Part shown: one piece after another, positions 46,091-57,001 of the stretch | Layout: the number at the start of each line of letters is the position of its first letter | Numbering within the stretch: the stretch's first letter is position 1 | DNA from: Calycina herbarum | Lineage: Eukaryota; Ascomycota; Leotiomycetes; Helotiales; Pezizellaceae | Direction: 5' to 3' | Length of the DNA stretch: 64,000 bases | Assembly (NCBI GenBank): GCA_001414485.1 | Contig: LLEY01000153.1 | Coordinates: forward strand, 1 to 64,000 | Made by a program: the position numbers and the translations under genes | Notes under the pieces: model-generated | Database searches by the model: none | Seen by the model: only the letters and a program-made list of their open reading frames with translations | What the model was told of the DNA's origin: nothing

Positions 46091-47831
46091 ATGAAGTTCT
46101 CAGCTCTTTATATTTTTTCTTCCTCATTGGGGTTAATAGTGTCTACCTCCAGTGGTCGTACATGTCGACACTTAGCCACAGATATTGATTAGCCAAGCCT
46201 GGAGGATTGGACAAGTCTCAATTCAAGTGTTGATGGGCGGCTCGTTGCCACCGTTCCTCTTGCTAGTGCATGCCATGATCCCTCCTATGATGAAAAGATG
46301 TGTATGGCTCTCCAGCAAACGTGGGGCTTATCACAAACTCAGTATGTTAATTTTCTCTGTACGATTCTCTATATATAATCTCACGCATTTAATGCAGTCT
46401 TTATACGCCTGCCTCAGTAGTACAGCCATTAATACAAAACCAATGTTGTGACCCGTATACGCCACGCTCACGTCCGTGTGACATCGGAAACTTTGCAGAA
46501 TATGCTATCAATGTTACTGCTCCCAAGCACATTGCTCTTGCTCTGCATTTTGCTCAAGACAAGAACATTCAAGTAATTATCAAGAGTACAGGACATGATT
46601 TACTCGGTAAAATCACTGGGAGAGGATCGCTTGGTCTTTGGCTTCATCATCTTAATCGTATCGAGTTCTTTGTTCACAACACCACATCCTACAAAGGACC
46701 CGCAGTCACATTGGGATCGGTAATTCAAGCCTGGGAGGTTTATGAGGCAGCGGTCAAACAGAATCTCCGAGTCCTTGCTGGTACCTGTCCAACAGTTTCA
46801 GTTGCTGGAGGGTTCTCACAAGGAGGAGGTCATTCTCTTCTCAGTTCCATGTATGGCTTGTCAGCAGACAATGTTCTCGCATGGGAGGTAGTTCGTGCAG
46901 ATGGTTCACATGTTTTTGCTACCCCAACCGAGTACCCGGACTTGTATCTCGCAGTAAGTGGCGGAGGCGGAGGAACCTACGCAGTCGTATTGTCGATGAC
47001 AGTAAAGGCATTTCCGGAATCAAAAATGGGCATTGGAGCAGTATCAATTATGTATACTTTAGAGGGCATCAGTGAAGATAGGTTCTGGCAAGGTGTTACT
47101 GCCTTTCACACATATTTTCCAGAATGGGTTGATGCTGGTGGGGTTGCCACTTACAGCATTCTGAACATCATCTTCTGGTTGCGGCCCTTGACATTTCCTG
47201 ATAAAACCATCGAAGAAGTTCGAAGCTTAATGTCCTCATTCTTGGAGGATCTCGACGTACTTCAAATCCTTTACGTGGTGAACTTCAATAACTATTTTGG
47301 ACCCCTTCCATTTGGCCCTTTCGGTGCAGCAGGGGTTCAGGGCAGCAGGTTGATCCCTCGTTCTTTCATTGCTGCAAACCGAACTTCGGAATTGGTCGCC
47401 AGAATGAAGAATATCACTGCTTCTGGTGATTTCATGATGATTGGGGTAGGTCTTACCGTGCCTTTACGAGAGAGGGTGCACCAGCCGCGGGTCTGAATCC
47501 TTATTGGCGAGACACCATCCTCCATCTCTCTGTTCAGTCTACATGGAACTTTTCTCTTTCGTGGGAATGACAAGTGGAAAAGTCGGAAATGGCAACAAAC
47601 ACATGGATTCCCGCTCTGGAGAACCTGACTCCCGGAAAGAACGCAACATATGGGAACGAAGGAGACGCGAATCAGCCAAACTGGAAAACAGCATATTTTG
47701 AAAGCAAATAGGAAACTTTGAGAGCAATTAAAAAAAGTTATGGTTGGCATAATGTTTTCTATGCTCCTACAGGTGTAGGCAGCGACTAATGGACAGTTGG
47801 AGCTGATGGAAGACTATGTAAAGTCATTTAA
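46091..47831 (+). pseudogene. FAD-linked (berberine-bridge type) oxidase pseudogene with five lesions
   Basis: Fungal BBE-like oxidases are secreted flavoenzymes, often in secondary metabolism. ATG 46091 opens a signal peptide (MKFSALYIFSSSLGLIV). A phase-2 intron (46341-46397, GTATGT...TGCAG) joins two exons. Family landmarks follow: VPLASACHDPSYD, STGHDLLGK, GTCPTVSVAGGFSQGGGHS, ADNVLAWEVV, SGGGGGTYAVV, and at the 3' end LRAIK, FYAPTGVGSD and ADGRLC. Lesions: TAG at 46190-46192 where Trp is expected, a two-base expansion in GAGAGAGG near 47468-47475 that shifts the frame, TGA 47568-47570, TAG 47709-47711 and TAA 47787-47789; the natural stop would be 47829-47831. The TAG at 46190 fits a RIP-type TGG-to-TAG change. 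The gene sits about 1 kb from the repeat island. Confidence 0.88.
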
Positions 47832-48707
47832 AGCAGTGTGGCCTGTAGTATTATCTCGGTAAAATGCTATAGCATCCTCACATTAAATATTATTATAATC
47901 TTACGTACTTGTTTTTGTCTTAATACCGTAGTGATATATAATATACACTAGTAGTATACTATTTAACCGACTCGCCTACCAAAGCTCTACTAAAACACAC
48001 TATTTGGGTTTAGTGTAGTATAGGGATATAAAGCTATTCAGATCCAAGTTACTTCTTCTTAACACATAACAGCCTTACACTACCCAAAATATAGTATAAA
48101 TAAATAGCAATATTAACTTAATTATGCCTTTATTTTTTTAAAAAAAGAATAACTTAATTCAACTAAGAACTAAGATTTCTTAACAAGCTTAGCTATATCG
48201 CGATATTATCGTGATATTAATTAAAATACTAATAATATAAATAATAACATCGTTAGATATCGTAATACTCATATAGTACAAATAGTATATATTAAAGTAA
48301 GTTATAACAATAATATCGTGGTGTGAGATTCTAAATACTACTGACAACACTGATTTAAAGCAAAAGGGATGGTTTGGTATTGTAGCTGTAGAAAAAGGGT
48401 GTATATGATTACATTTCAGGCTTTCAGTAAAATCAACATAATTTTGGGCAAACATTTCAATCATATCAATCATCCAAAATCAGCTGAAAACTCTCCGTTT
48501 GTGGGTTCGCCATAGAGGAGAATGCAACAATTGAGCCATCTTCCTCATATTCATAGTTCTCAATCTTCCAGTTCTGTATATCTTCTTAAGCATTTCAAAC
48601 GACTTCGGCATAATCAACCACACTGTTTCAATTTTAGCGACTCAAATACACCTCAGCATTTTATATATTTCATAACTTGATCCTCAAATTTCGCCATTTT
48701 CGCAATC
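47832..48707. other. Small AT-rich, RIP-like patch between genes
   Basis: From about 47850 to 48330 composition is again TA-rich and repeat-like, then becomes ordinary to the start of the next gene. It contains the possible MITE listed next. No coding potential was seen. Confidence 0.5.
48194..48325. mobile_element. Possible MITE remnant with terminal inverted repeats
   Basis: The left end (TATATCGCGATATTATCGTG) and the reverse complement of the right end (CACACCACGATATTATTGTT) agree over about 20 bases if only transitions are allowed. Element size would be about 132 bp. No clear TA or longer duplication flanks it, so the call is weak. Confidence 0.3.
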
Positions 48708-49094
48708 ATGACCACCACCTACAACGTTTACCGTGTGAGATTCACACAAAGTGCAGGCGGTCACAAGCATGTCGGCATTGCTCTCGTCCCCACCCAAATT
48801 GAAGACCAAGGCAAAGGTCGCTTCTACCACGTCAAGGGAAATGTCGGCATGGGTATGGACTACGAAGCCCGTCCTGGATACAACTTCTTCGGTTCGAGAT
48901 CTTTTCACAGCAAGGAGTACGCTTTCCAATTGCCCGTGGCAAAGCTCAAGAGTTTCGAGGCAGTTTCTTCCACCCAACCTCCGCCACATGACGAGCGGGT
49001 TTTGACTGCGCGAGATGTGTCGAGTCTTGTCCCTCCAGCTCCGGATTGTACTACTTGGGTTAATAATGTTTTAGCAGAGGCCCAAAGGCTTTGA
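48708..49094 (+). CDS. Small single-exon protein of unknown function (128 aa)
   Basis: The ATG lies in a good context (AATCATGACC). The protein begins MTTTYNVYRVRFTQSAGGHK, and further on has GRFYHVKGNVGMGMDYEARP, then FHSKEYAF, and near the end PPPHDERVL and DCTTWVNNVL. It resembles short fungal hypothetical proteins with a conserved Cys-Thr-Thr-Trp motif near the C-terminus; I do not know their function. There is no signal peptide or membrane segment. It is intact, unlike the genes on both sides, which suggests continuing use. Confidence 0.7.
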   Translation: MTTTYNVYRVRFTQSAGGHKHVGIALVPTQIEDQGKGRFYHVKGNVGMGMDYEARPGYNFFGSRSFHSKEYAFQLPVAKLKSFEAVSSTQPPPHDERVLTARDVSSLVPPAPDCTTWVNNVLAEAQRL

Positions 49095-49389
49095 GTGAAG
49101 TGTTTCCATCGATGTTTGAATAATTCAACGTGTATGTTACGAGTAGAGTGTTCTTCGAATAATGTTTGTCAGGGGTATAGAGAAGTTACATAAACTGGTT
49201 TTATAAATTGTGTTGTATGGAGGAGGGGGAAGGGTGGGAGGGGAAGTTGGCTGTAAGAAGTTTGGATAAATAGAGCTTCCTCTATAGGGCTGGCCATAAA
49301 TTTTATCATTTTTCTTATGGAATAACCCCTAGCTGCCACGTGAAAACAACCCGGAAGCTATGACTACAATTTTGCTTGCCATAGTAAAA

Positions 49390-50272
49390 TCAAATAAGAC
49401 TTGAGCTAATTCGTGAATGAGCAGCCTGCTCGCAATAGTAAGGCTTCATCGCAGTAAGTAGTCGTGTCCCCCAATCATTCTGCCAATGCCAGACATAAAA
49501 TGCCTTTACAAACTCCCAATGCTCAGGGTACCAGTGCCATTTCTCAGTCCACGATCCCGGCAACGTGACCGTCCTTGATAATGATGTTTGCTGGCCGGCA
49601 ATCGGCATGCGTGAAGACAATTTCGTGTTTGTGAGCAGCGAGCATGCCGGTCATAAATGGACCTACGTCCCCCTTATAGCTGGAGCAGTAGGCCTTGACC
49701 AGGTTGGCGTTGAAATCAGCTTCGGACGAAAAAGGACCTATTGATACTGTCAACTCATATGCTAGTCAATGGTTCCAGGAAAAGAGGAGAAGTACCTTTG
49801 TTGGGCAAGTATTCGAACATTGAGTCTATCGACGGACCATTTTCAAGCGACTCGATATAGCCAGCGGATGGAATATTGCGTAATTGCTCGAGATAACCTT
49901 GAAGTTCTCCCATTACACAGTCTTTCGATATATGATCCAAACGCTCCCATTCTTTGTCAGCTGTCTCTCCATCTACAAATTTCATGAAAATGTAGGTGTC
50001 GTATTTAGAAGACCACTCCTCGTCCCGATCCTCAAACGGACCATGGGTGTAGACGGCGAAGATGTGGAGCACCGGTATGGATGTATTTTTTGCAACGAAC
50101 TGCAAAGCTCTAGCTTCGTTCATCTGGACAGCGTCTCCATACTTAACCACTAAATCCGGCGCGATTTTCTTGATTTTGACTCCACCATGTGAGAAGATCA
50201 CTTCGTTTGGAAGATAATATCAAAATCTGAATCTTTGATTTGTAGCCGAATCTCGGGAGACGAAGAAGCCAT
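49390..50272 (-). pseudogene. APH-family phosphotransferase (kinase-like) with two frameshifts
   Basis: APH/choline-kinase-like proteins transfer phosphate from ATP to small molecules. ATG 50270-50272 starts MASSSPEIRLQIKDSDF. A one-base slip then gives YYLPNEVIFSHGG, followed by KIAPDLVVKYGDAVQMNEA with the nucleotide-binding Lys and Glu region. A 58-bp intron (49738-49795, GTACTT...AATAG) joins NKG to PFSSEADF in phase 1. The catalytic loop THADCRPANIIIKDG (H-x-D-x4-N) and GIVD follow. After GIVD the frame hits TGA; the frame open on the other side reads KWHWYPEHWEFVKAFYVWHW, so two bases appear to be missing near 49548-49553. The final third is otherwise well preserved. Two indels in one gene make it a pseudogene unless both are sequencing errors. 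Confidence 0.8.
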
Positions 50273-50885
50273 AGTGACAGGGAGAATGATGCGACTATGA
50301 AATCCGTGTTTTCGGTGATGAAATGAAAAGAGGTGGCATGGGACGCCGCTTTGAATTCTTGGACATTGATTTGAAGCGCATCTGGTGATATGAGTTCTAG
50401 TCTGTACTTACGCTCCTCTTTATCCAACGCTCAGCTTATCCATCTTATTTCTTAAGTTCTAATCATTTTCATCGTTCCCCACGTGACAGCACCTCCCACC
50501 CGGAAACAATTGATCAATATATGATTGTCATTGATTGAAAAGTACAAGGTTTGAAGCGCTCTAATAACCAAGTCTACTCCATTCTAATGTTGTTGATACC
50601 CTTACCAACCGTTCCAAAATAATCTTACAAAATACCCCAAAACATTTCCTAAATCCCAATGCAAAATGCAACTCCAACGATGTTTGAACCAAAAAGCCAT
50701 GAAGAAAAAAGAGCCCGGAACGAGCCAAGAAAAGAAAAACATTACATCCCAGCAAGCAAACCACAGCCTTCTGGTCCTTGGCACGACCTAATTGAGTACT
50801 GACATATTCTTCAACGTGTACGTCCGCTTTTCAGGTAGTTCAACGACCACCTCAATAAGAATTTTCAGTTTGAAGACAATATAAT
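50273..50885. other. No recognisable gene
   Basis: Ordinary DNA between the kinase pseudogene and the 3' end of the secreted-protein gene. Short open frames here have no ATG or no protein-like composition. Confidence 0.4.
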
Positions 50886-51981
50886 TTAGTAATCATCACC
50901 CTCCTCTGCATCATCATCCTCACTGTCATCTGGAGATACTTCGTTATGTCAGAAAGTTTTCATCAAAATACAGGTAAGGAAAAACAGTTTTCTTGGACAT
51001 GGGGAACTTACATCCTTCAGCGTCTGTAATAACATGAGCATCAGGCTCATCCTCAGTGTAAGGCTCCTCAGTTGGGGCGGGATACGAAACTGAATCAGTT
51101 GGGGTAATGGTCGCAACTTTGGTGATAAATGAAGTGAGCTTCGTTGGAATGGGTAGAATGCTGGCGATTGAAGGTTCTGGGAAAGTGTCGGTGATAACAG
51201 TTGGTACGCCACCTTTCTTGGTTGTATTTGGTAGTTCGGTTGGTGCTACGTCAGAGATAGGGTAGGTGGGCTTTGGTGGTAGTCCGACAGTCGTTGGTAC
51301 ACCAGTTGGAACTCCATCGGAGATGGGATATGTCGTGATTGGGGCTATCCAAGAGATTGGGAAATCGCTCTCCGGTATGGGGTGGTGGGACGGAATGGAT
51401 TGGGCGGTTGTCGGCTGTCCATAAGAACCATCATTATATTGGGTAGGAGGGTGGCTAAAAACATAATGTTAGCCTTTCAATTCTCCAACGTGCAAGGAGA
51501 TATAGGGTAACAAAAAGAAGAAAGAAACTACTTACTACTGGCCATCATCGTATGTTGCTGAGCTAGGATGGATGAGATACCATGGGTCGTGCACAACCGT
51601 TGGTGTAGTAACAGGTTTCACGGTTGGGGCAGGAGTATCCTTCGTGATATACCATGGATCGTGAACATAAGATGGACCAGATGGCAATTCAGGCTTGAAA
51701 GATTCATAGACGGCAGAAGGAACAGGTTTATCGGAATGAGGAAAACGTGTTGGATTGACCAATGTTGCCGTTGGAACTTGTTTATCGCTGATATATGATG
51801 CAAGCCTGGTGGTTGCTTGTGCTGGGTTTTCATATTTCTGGTCAACATATGCTTCAAGTCTGGTTGCCTGGGCTGGGATCGTGGAATCGATGGGTTTTCC
51901 TCCAGCTGGGAGTGCATCGACAACACTCATGAGAGTGATAGAAGCAATGATAGCATTGCTGAGATTCAAGCTGGCGATCAT
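50886..51981 (-). CDS. Predicted secreted Pro/Thr-rich repeat protein with acidic tail (313 aa, three exons)
   Basis: ATG 51979-51981 opens a signal peptide (MIASLNLSNAIIASITLMSV, then VDALPAGG as likely cleavage zone). Exons: 51536-51981, 51012-51454 and 50886-50938; the introns of 81 and 73 bp have GTAAGT donors and join in phases 2 and 1, giving 314 codons including TAA. The mature protein has short imperfect repeats: VHDPWYIT and VHDPWYLI, RLEAYVDQK and RLASYISDK, and YPISDGVPT and YPISDVAPT. It is rich in Pro, Thr and Ser with no Cys-rich domain, and ends SPDDSEDDDAEEGDDY. It is probably a cell-wall or extracellular protein; I do not recognise a family. The complete frame across both introns makes the gene model strong. 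Confidence 0.8.
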
Positions 51982-54900
51982 ATTTGCTGTTGTTGGATGC
52001 AGAAATGGTTGGTGGAAGCGAGGGTTACTGAATAGATCCACGAAAAGGAGTGTGTTGAGAGAAACTGTAATGAAAGTTGTGTAACGAAAGTGGAGTTGCT
52101 GCTAATGATGAGAATGAGAATTTACATGAAGAGATTTCGCTTTCTATTATACTTCTAGCCAGTGAGTTAAATCGTCAGCCATCTTTCCCACAATAGAACA
52201 CTTGAGCCTTGTTCTGGGTGTTAATTCCTTGAGGATTCCCCAATACGGTCGCCTTATGAACGGTACCTCATTAGGTTATGAAACACTCAAAAAACTCGTG
52301 ATTGAAGCATCCGGAAATTAGTTGGTGGCGGAGGAATCATCCTACATTGCTGTGTTGGTAAGGAGTTCATGAGCTTATTTTCTGCTGTCGGGACCGATTG
52401 CGCAATTCTGGTGAGTTCGCACTTTCTTACTCTCGTACAAGCTGAGATCATGAGGGTGGGGGCGACTCGCCTAATGATCCCATATGCTAGTGCAAATCTG
52501 CATCTTCCATCTTTCAAGTGTGCATAGTATGTAAATAAGTCAATTTATTCTCTCTAAATCTGTTTTTTCCCCCAGCCCAATCTTGTGAATGAGTAGACTT
52601 TAAAGTATTCGACGTACCTCGCGGATCTAGAAGCCTAGACGCCTGCGCCTCAGAAAGATCACGAATAAGCGAATGTTACTGGTCCGCTGACTGTGTCTCG
52701 TTGTTTTCTTCCCCATAAAGCTGATTAATTAAGCATCTCGCATCATCCTTCGCGTCCACGTACCTTCCCGCCTACTCTGGCTGCCCGGCATAGCGAAATG
52801 TTGAGTACCGGGCCAGTCGGAGTTAGTGAGATGCGTTTCAGCCCAATTTCCACATTTCCACATGGCCAACGAGAATATGCAGTTTTAATTGCAGCTATGA
52901 AGCGGCAGAAGCGGAAGTCCTTCAGTTACATTATGTAAGTCGTACTTCCTCGTTTGTGCTCACCTCATTGGACCGTCCTTCGAAAATGGTCAGCACTTTC
53001 ATCGCATGCTCCGCTTTCATTTGGATAAATTCCGGTAGTAATGTGCAAAGTACTTGTGAGAGAACGGAAATGACTACACATGAGTTCCTTGGCTGTCGTA
53101 CTCAGGATTATATATAGTGAGGAGTTGTACCCTTGGAACATATTTATGTTGCGGGAATTAGCAAGTGTTTACTGTGGACACAACAAGTGTTCTGAAAGCC
53201 CCCCAGTTTAAGTTAAAAGCGTTGAGTCCCTCACTGATTGAAGTGAGAAAAGAACAAGGGCAAAGTTCATGAGTTCGATGTGACTTAGTATGAAAGAATT
53301 AAAAAATCGGATAACCTTGATGACCTAATAGTTTTCTCATAAATGAAAGCAAGAGCAAGATTTGTTGAAATCCAATGTTTCCTACCTATGGAAGAGGGTT
53401 GTAACTTATACCAATGAACTTGTCTCAGGTTTTAATCCACTTGGAAAACATACTTAAAACTAGAAGATGCCACAATTATCTTTTGAATCGGGGTGGTGAA
53501 TCATAAAGCTAGTATAACAGATAATGTATGCCCGCTTATGCGGCTTATCTGAAGCGCCCCCTTCAAATCTAAACCTCTTAGAATGATCATTGCATCTCTT
53601 CATCTCTTAACTTACTTTTACTCCTCAAAGTTCATAACTATAACATATGAAGAAGCCTTCGTGACCTTGTGACCCCTACCATCAAGAACAAAGTCAAAAG
53701 AGGAGAAAGAAACCTGATGAGAATGCAAATCCAGAGAGATTTTTCATGGAAGGAAGACAAGCTTCGTACCTTTACTTCCACACACTCTTACCCTCCCCCG
53801 TGAGCAACACCTCGCTTTTGGGAGGAAAGACCTCTTCATCCTATCTTTTACAATTCCTCGCCCTTTAAAATCCGAAGTAAAGTCTCGTAATTTTTGTAGT
53901 TTATACATTACCGTCGAATTCCAAAGCACGTTTAAGGTTCCTAAGGCTTCCCCAGAAACAAGTATTGATTTCGTTGCGCCAACTCTCCTCTATTTTTTGC
54001 AGACTGAATGCAGCGGAGATTCAAAGATGCAAAGTAAAGTTGGTTGAAGAGAACTTAGGGGGACGGCTGTATCATACTATTCTTACATTCGATGAACGTC
54101 GAAAACTACTCCATTGAACTCATCTAACGATTCCATCTACACTTCAATGAACTCACCGAAAGACTACGTATCAAAATACAAGTATCTATCAATTGTTTTA
54201 TACGAATGCAGTTTTTTGTAGATATTTTCAGCTCTTATTCGATCCCTCCGAGATGAGTTGTATCTCGCGAACCTCTCTCTCCCACTTCCTTTTTACCTTG
54301 ACTACTCTCAAGTACACTTCACTCCAAATCACTTCTACAAGAACTGTAACCAACCGTAACCAACCATTCCCTTATCCCCTACAGACAGGTCCCAAAAGTT
54401 CAGCTCCCCTAGCCCCCACAGTGCGTCAACAAAAGTATGTATTGAAACCAAGGAACAAGTCGTAAACCTACCCCACCTTCTTGCCCCTCGTCGCACCCGC
54501 TCCGATCTTTTCAGCCATCAACAATTGTTTTGTGTCTACCCAACAAGAACGAGAGGTGAAAAGTGAATCTTGATATTCTTTCTTCGCCTATTCTCTCTTG
54601 CAGCATTTCAAGAGATCCGAACAGACTGCTGGCTCTTATCTATTGCCCTCACTTCGCAACCCACTATCGATTTCGAACTTACCGTCAAAATACCAACTCC
54701 CTTGCGACTTATTGAAAGAAAACCCTGAGAGGCTAGGAACCTATCACTCTCCCAAAGGAGAATAAAAAGAAAGACTACATATTTGCCTCAGCAACAAATG
54801 TGCATTGGGAAAGTTCAGTACCGAAAGCAAGATTCAGAGGGTTCGTTTGCAGTATGTAGGCTGTGAATTACGAACATTTCGATTGCAGTTTTGAGAACCT

Positions 54901-57001
54901 CCTATAATAAGGAAGTCTTCATTTATATCTCTCAGACTACCAATTACCCCTGTCTCTCGATGATGCCCCGCTATTACCTCAGAGTATCTCGAGGTTGTCT
55001 GTAAGAAGAAGCAAGGGTGTGACAGAGGCACCATGAGCCATCGCAATCAGTTTTCTGTTTCGCATTGACGGGAAGAGAATTCAAGTCAGGCCACTGGTTC
55101 TTCTCTTATCCCTAGGGACTTGATTCTAAAAATGCTAGCAATGAATCTTGTAACCAGCTACTGTTCCACTTCCGTCTCTTAAGATTTGAACAAAAAATGG
55201 CAGATTAAGTTGTTACTGTTATCTTGTCACCCTCTCCTCACTTCCCGATATCTATAAAGACAAACCTAAGCCTTTCATCACAACTCAGCAACAGACTTGG
55301 AAGTCGAAAACAACGCATTCGTCTTGGAAGTAAGTCATTCTCCTCCTAACCTCCAACCCCAACTCAAGTTCAGGACCAAGGGAAACGAACTATTTTCCCA
55401 ACCCTATTTGTCCTCATCCAAAACTCCCAATTCTTTTACTCCCGATTCCCAAACCCACCGTCGAAAATCCAATCTTAACACCACAATACCCCTCTTACAC
55501 GCCTCTGACAACTGACTATTGAAGAACCAACCCTTCAACAGATACTAGTACAAGAACCCGACCCAAAAAATAAAAATGCGATGCCTCTTCACCGATCCAG
55601 GAATTGCTGGTGAGTATGAAAATAAAGATATTTCCAAACAAGCCAATATGTTTAAAAAGAAAACAGGGACAGCGAAAGCTAAAAAAAGGGGGTAGACTAA
55701 TACGAGAAGAGTCATAGAAACATTAACAAACCTAACGATTCTTAATCTCTATACTTCTTTTATCTCAACCACTTAATCCTTTACTCACCCTAACCCTTGG
55801 CTCCCGAGTATCTATAAAAACAAAGCAAAACCATCCTCTCAAATCCCCAACTCACAACGCATATGCTGTGGTCCTGGCCGAGAACTTGGTGTGAGACAAA
55901 ACTAAGAATTTCACCCGCTGACTCTCTCAACCCAAGAGTGTATGAAGAAACAGACAAGAAGAAAATATCTCTTCCTATCCACTCATTCCCTCCCCAAAAG
56001 ATCCAAATGAAAAACCTTTACTCTTCTCTCACCTCAGATTTCAAACTCACCTTCGAATCCTATTTAAACATTCACATATAAAACCACCTACAACCGACTT
56101 TCTTAATAAATAGACAGCCTCTGAAAGAAAGAAAGAAAATAAAAACAGCCCCAGACGCAAGCAAAGCTCTAACAAGCTCTCACAAAACCCCGCATCCACA
56201 TCCACATCCACCCCAATGAATTTTGGTCGAAAACAAAACGTGCCTGACGAGAAAACAGAAAAGAGTCCCAAGAGAAGTGATATTAATACCTGGGATAAAT
56301 TTGGGGAGGAAAGTAGAGAAAGAGACGAGAAGTTCAACTCCATTGATAGGTAAAATAATAGGAAGTTCATGTCTCACAATCATAATCACAATCACAACTA
56401 CCTTAATCACCAAAAGTTCCAAAAAATCTGATTTCTCTGCTAAAGGTTCTTCGCACAACGAGATCTGTGAGTAGAATGCCTGACACCGGAAAGCTTCATT
56501 TTCATTGACGTGGCCACGAGGTGGAATGGCCTCCGACGTGTGGGGGAGTGGGGATGGAGGAGCGGCAATAGTTGGCATCCTTACCTATATCACGACGAAC
56601 CTCAACGACAGACCAAACTCCAATATAGTTCACGATATCACAAGGCAAGAAAGCACGTATATATCACGCATATGGGAAAGCAAATATAAAAAGGACAAAT
56701 TTGCTACGCTTCTTTTATCCTATCTACACAACGATAGAGCGGAACCGACTCATCGAATCAAACTACCTCCAAGCTATTGACCAACACCAAAAGTGAAGAC
56801 CAGCGAGAAAGAGTAATCATCAAAAAAGATCGAATCCACCAGATCCACCCCCCCATTATACAACTCCATTCATTCAAATCGCAAATCCATATGTAAAGAT
56901 CCCAAACTCTGAAAGTTTTAACCTTGCATCAATGAACCCTTGAAAAGATTGACCACACGCTATGATAGGGCAAATTAAAAAGGAGAGAATGAACGACAAG
57001 A
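51982..57001. other. Five-kilobase gene-free interval
   Basis: I see no gene, tRNA or transposon here. Composition is normal, not RIP-like. The plus strand from about 53900 to 56900 is pyrimidine-rich in many places (CTCTCTCC, CTTCC blocks) with many short open frames and no conserved-looking protein. It lies upstream of the secreted-protein gene and downstream of HEX-1, so it may hold a long promoter or an untranslated or non-coding transcript. Confidence 0.5.
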
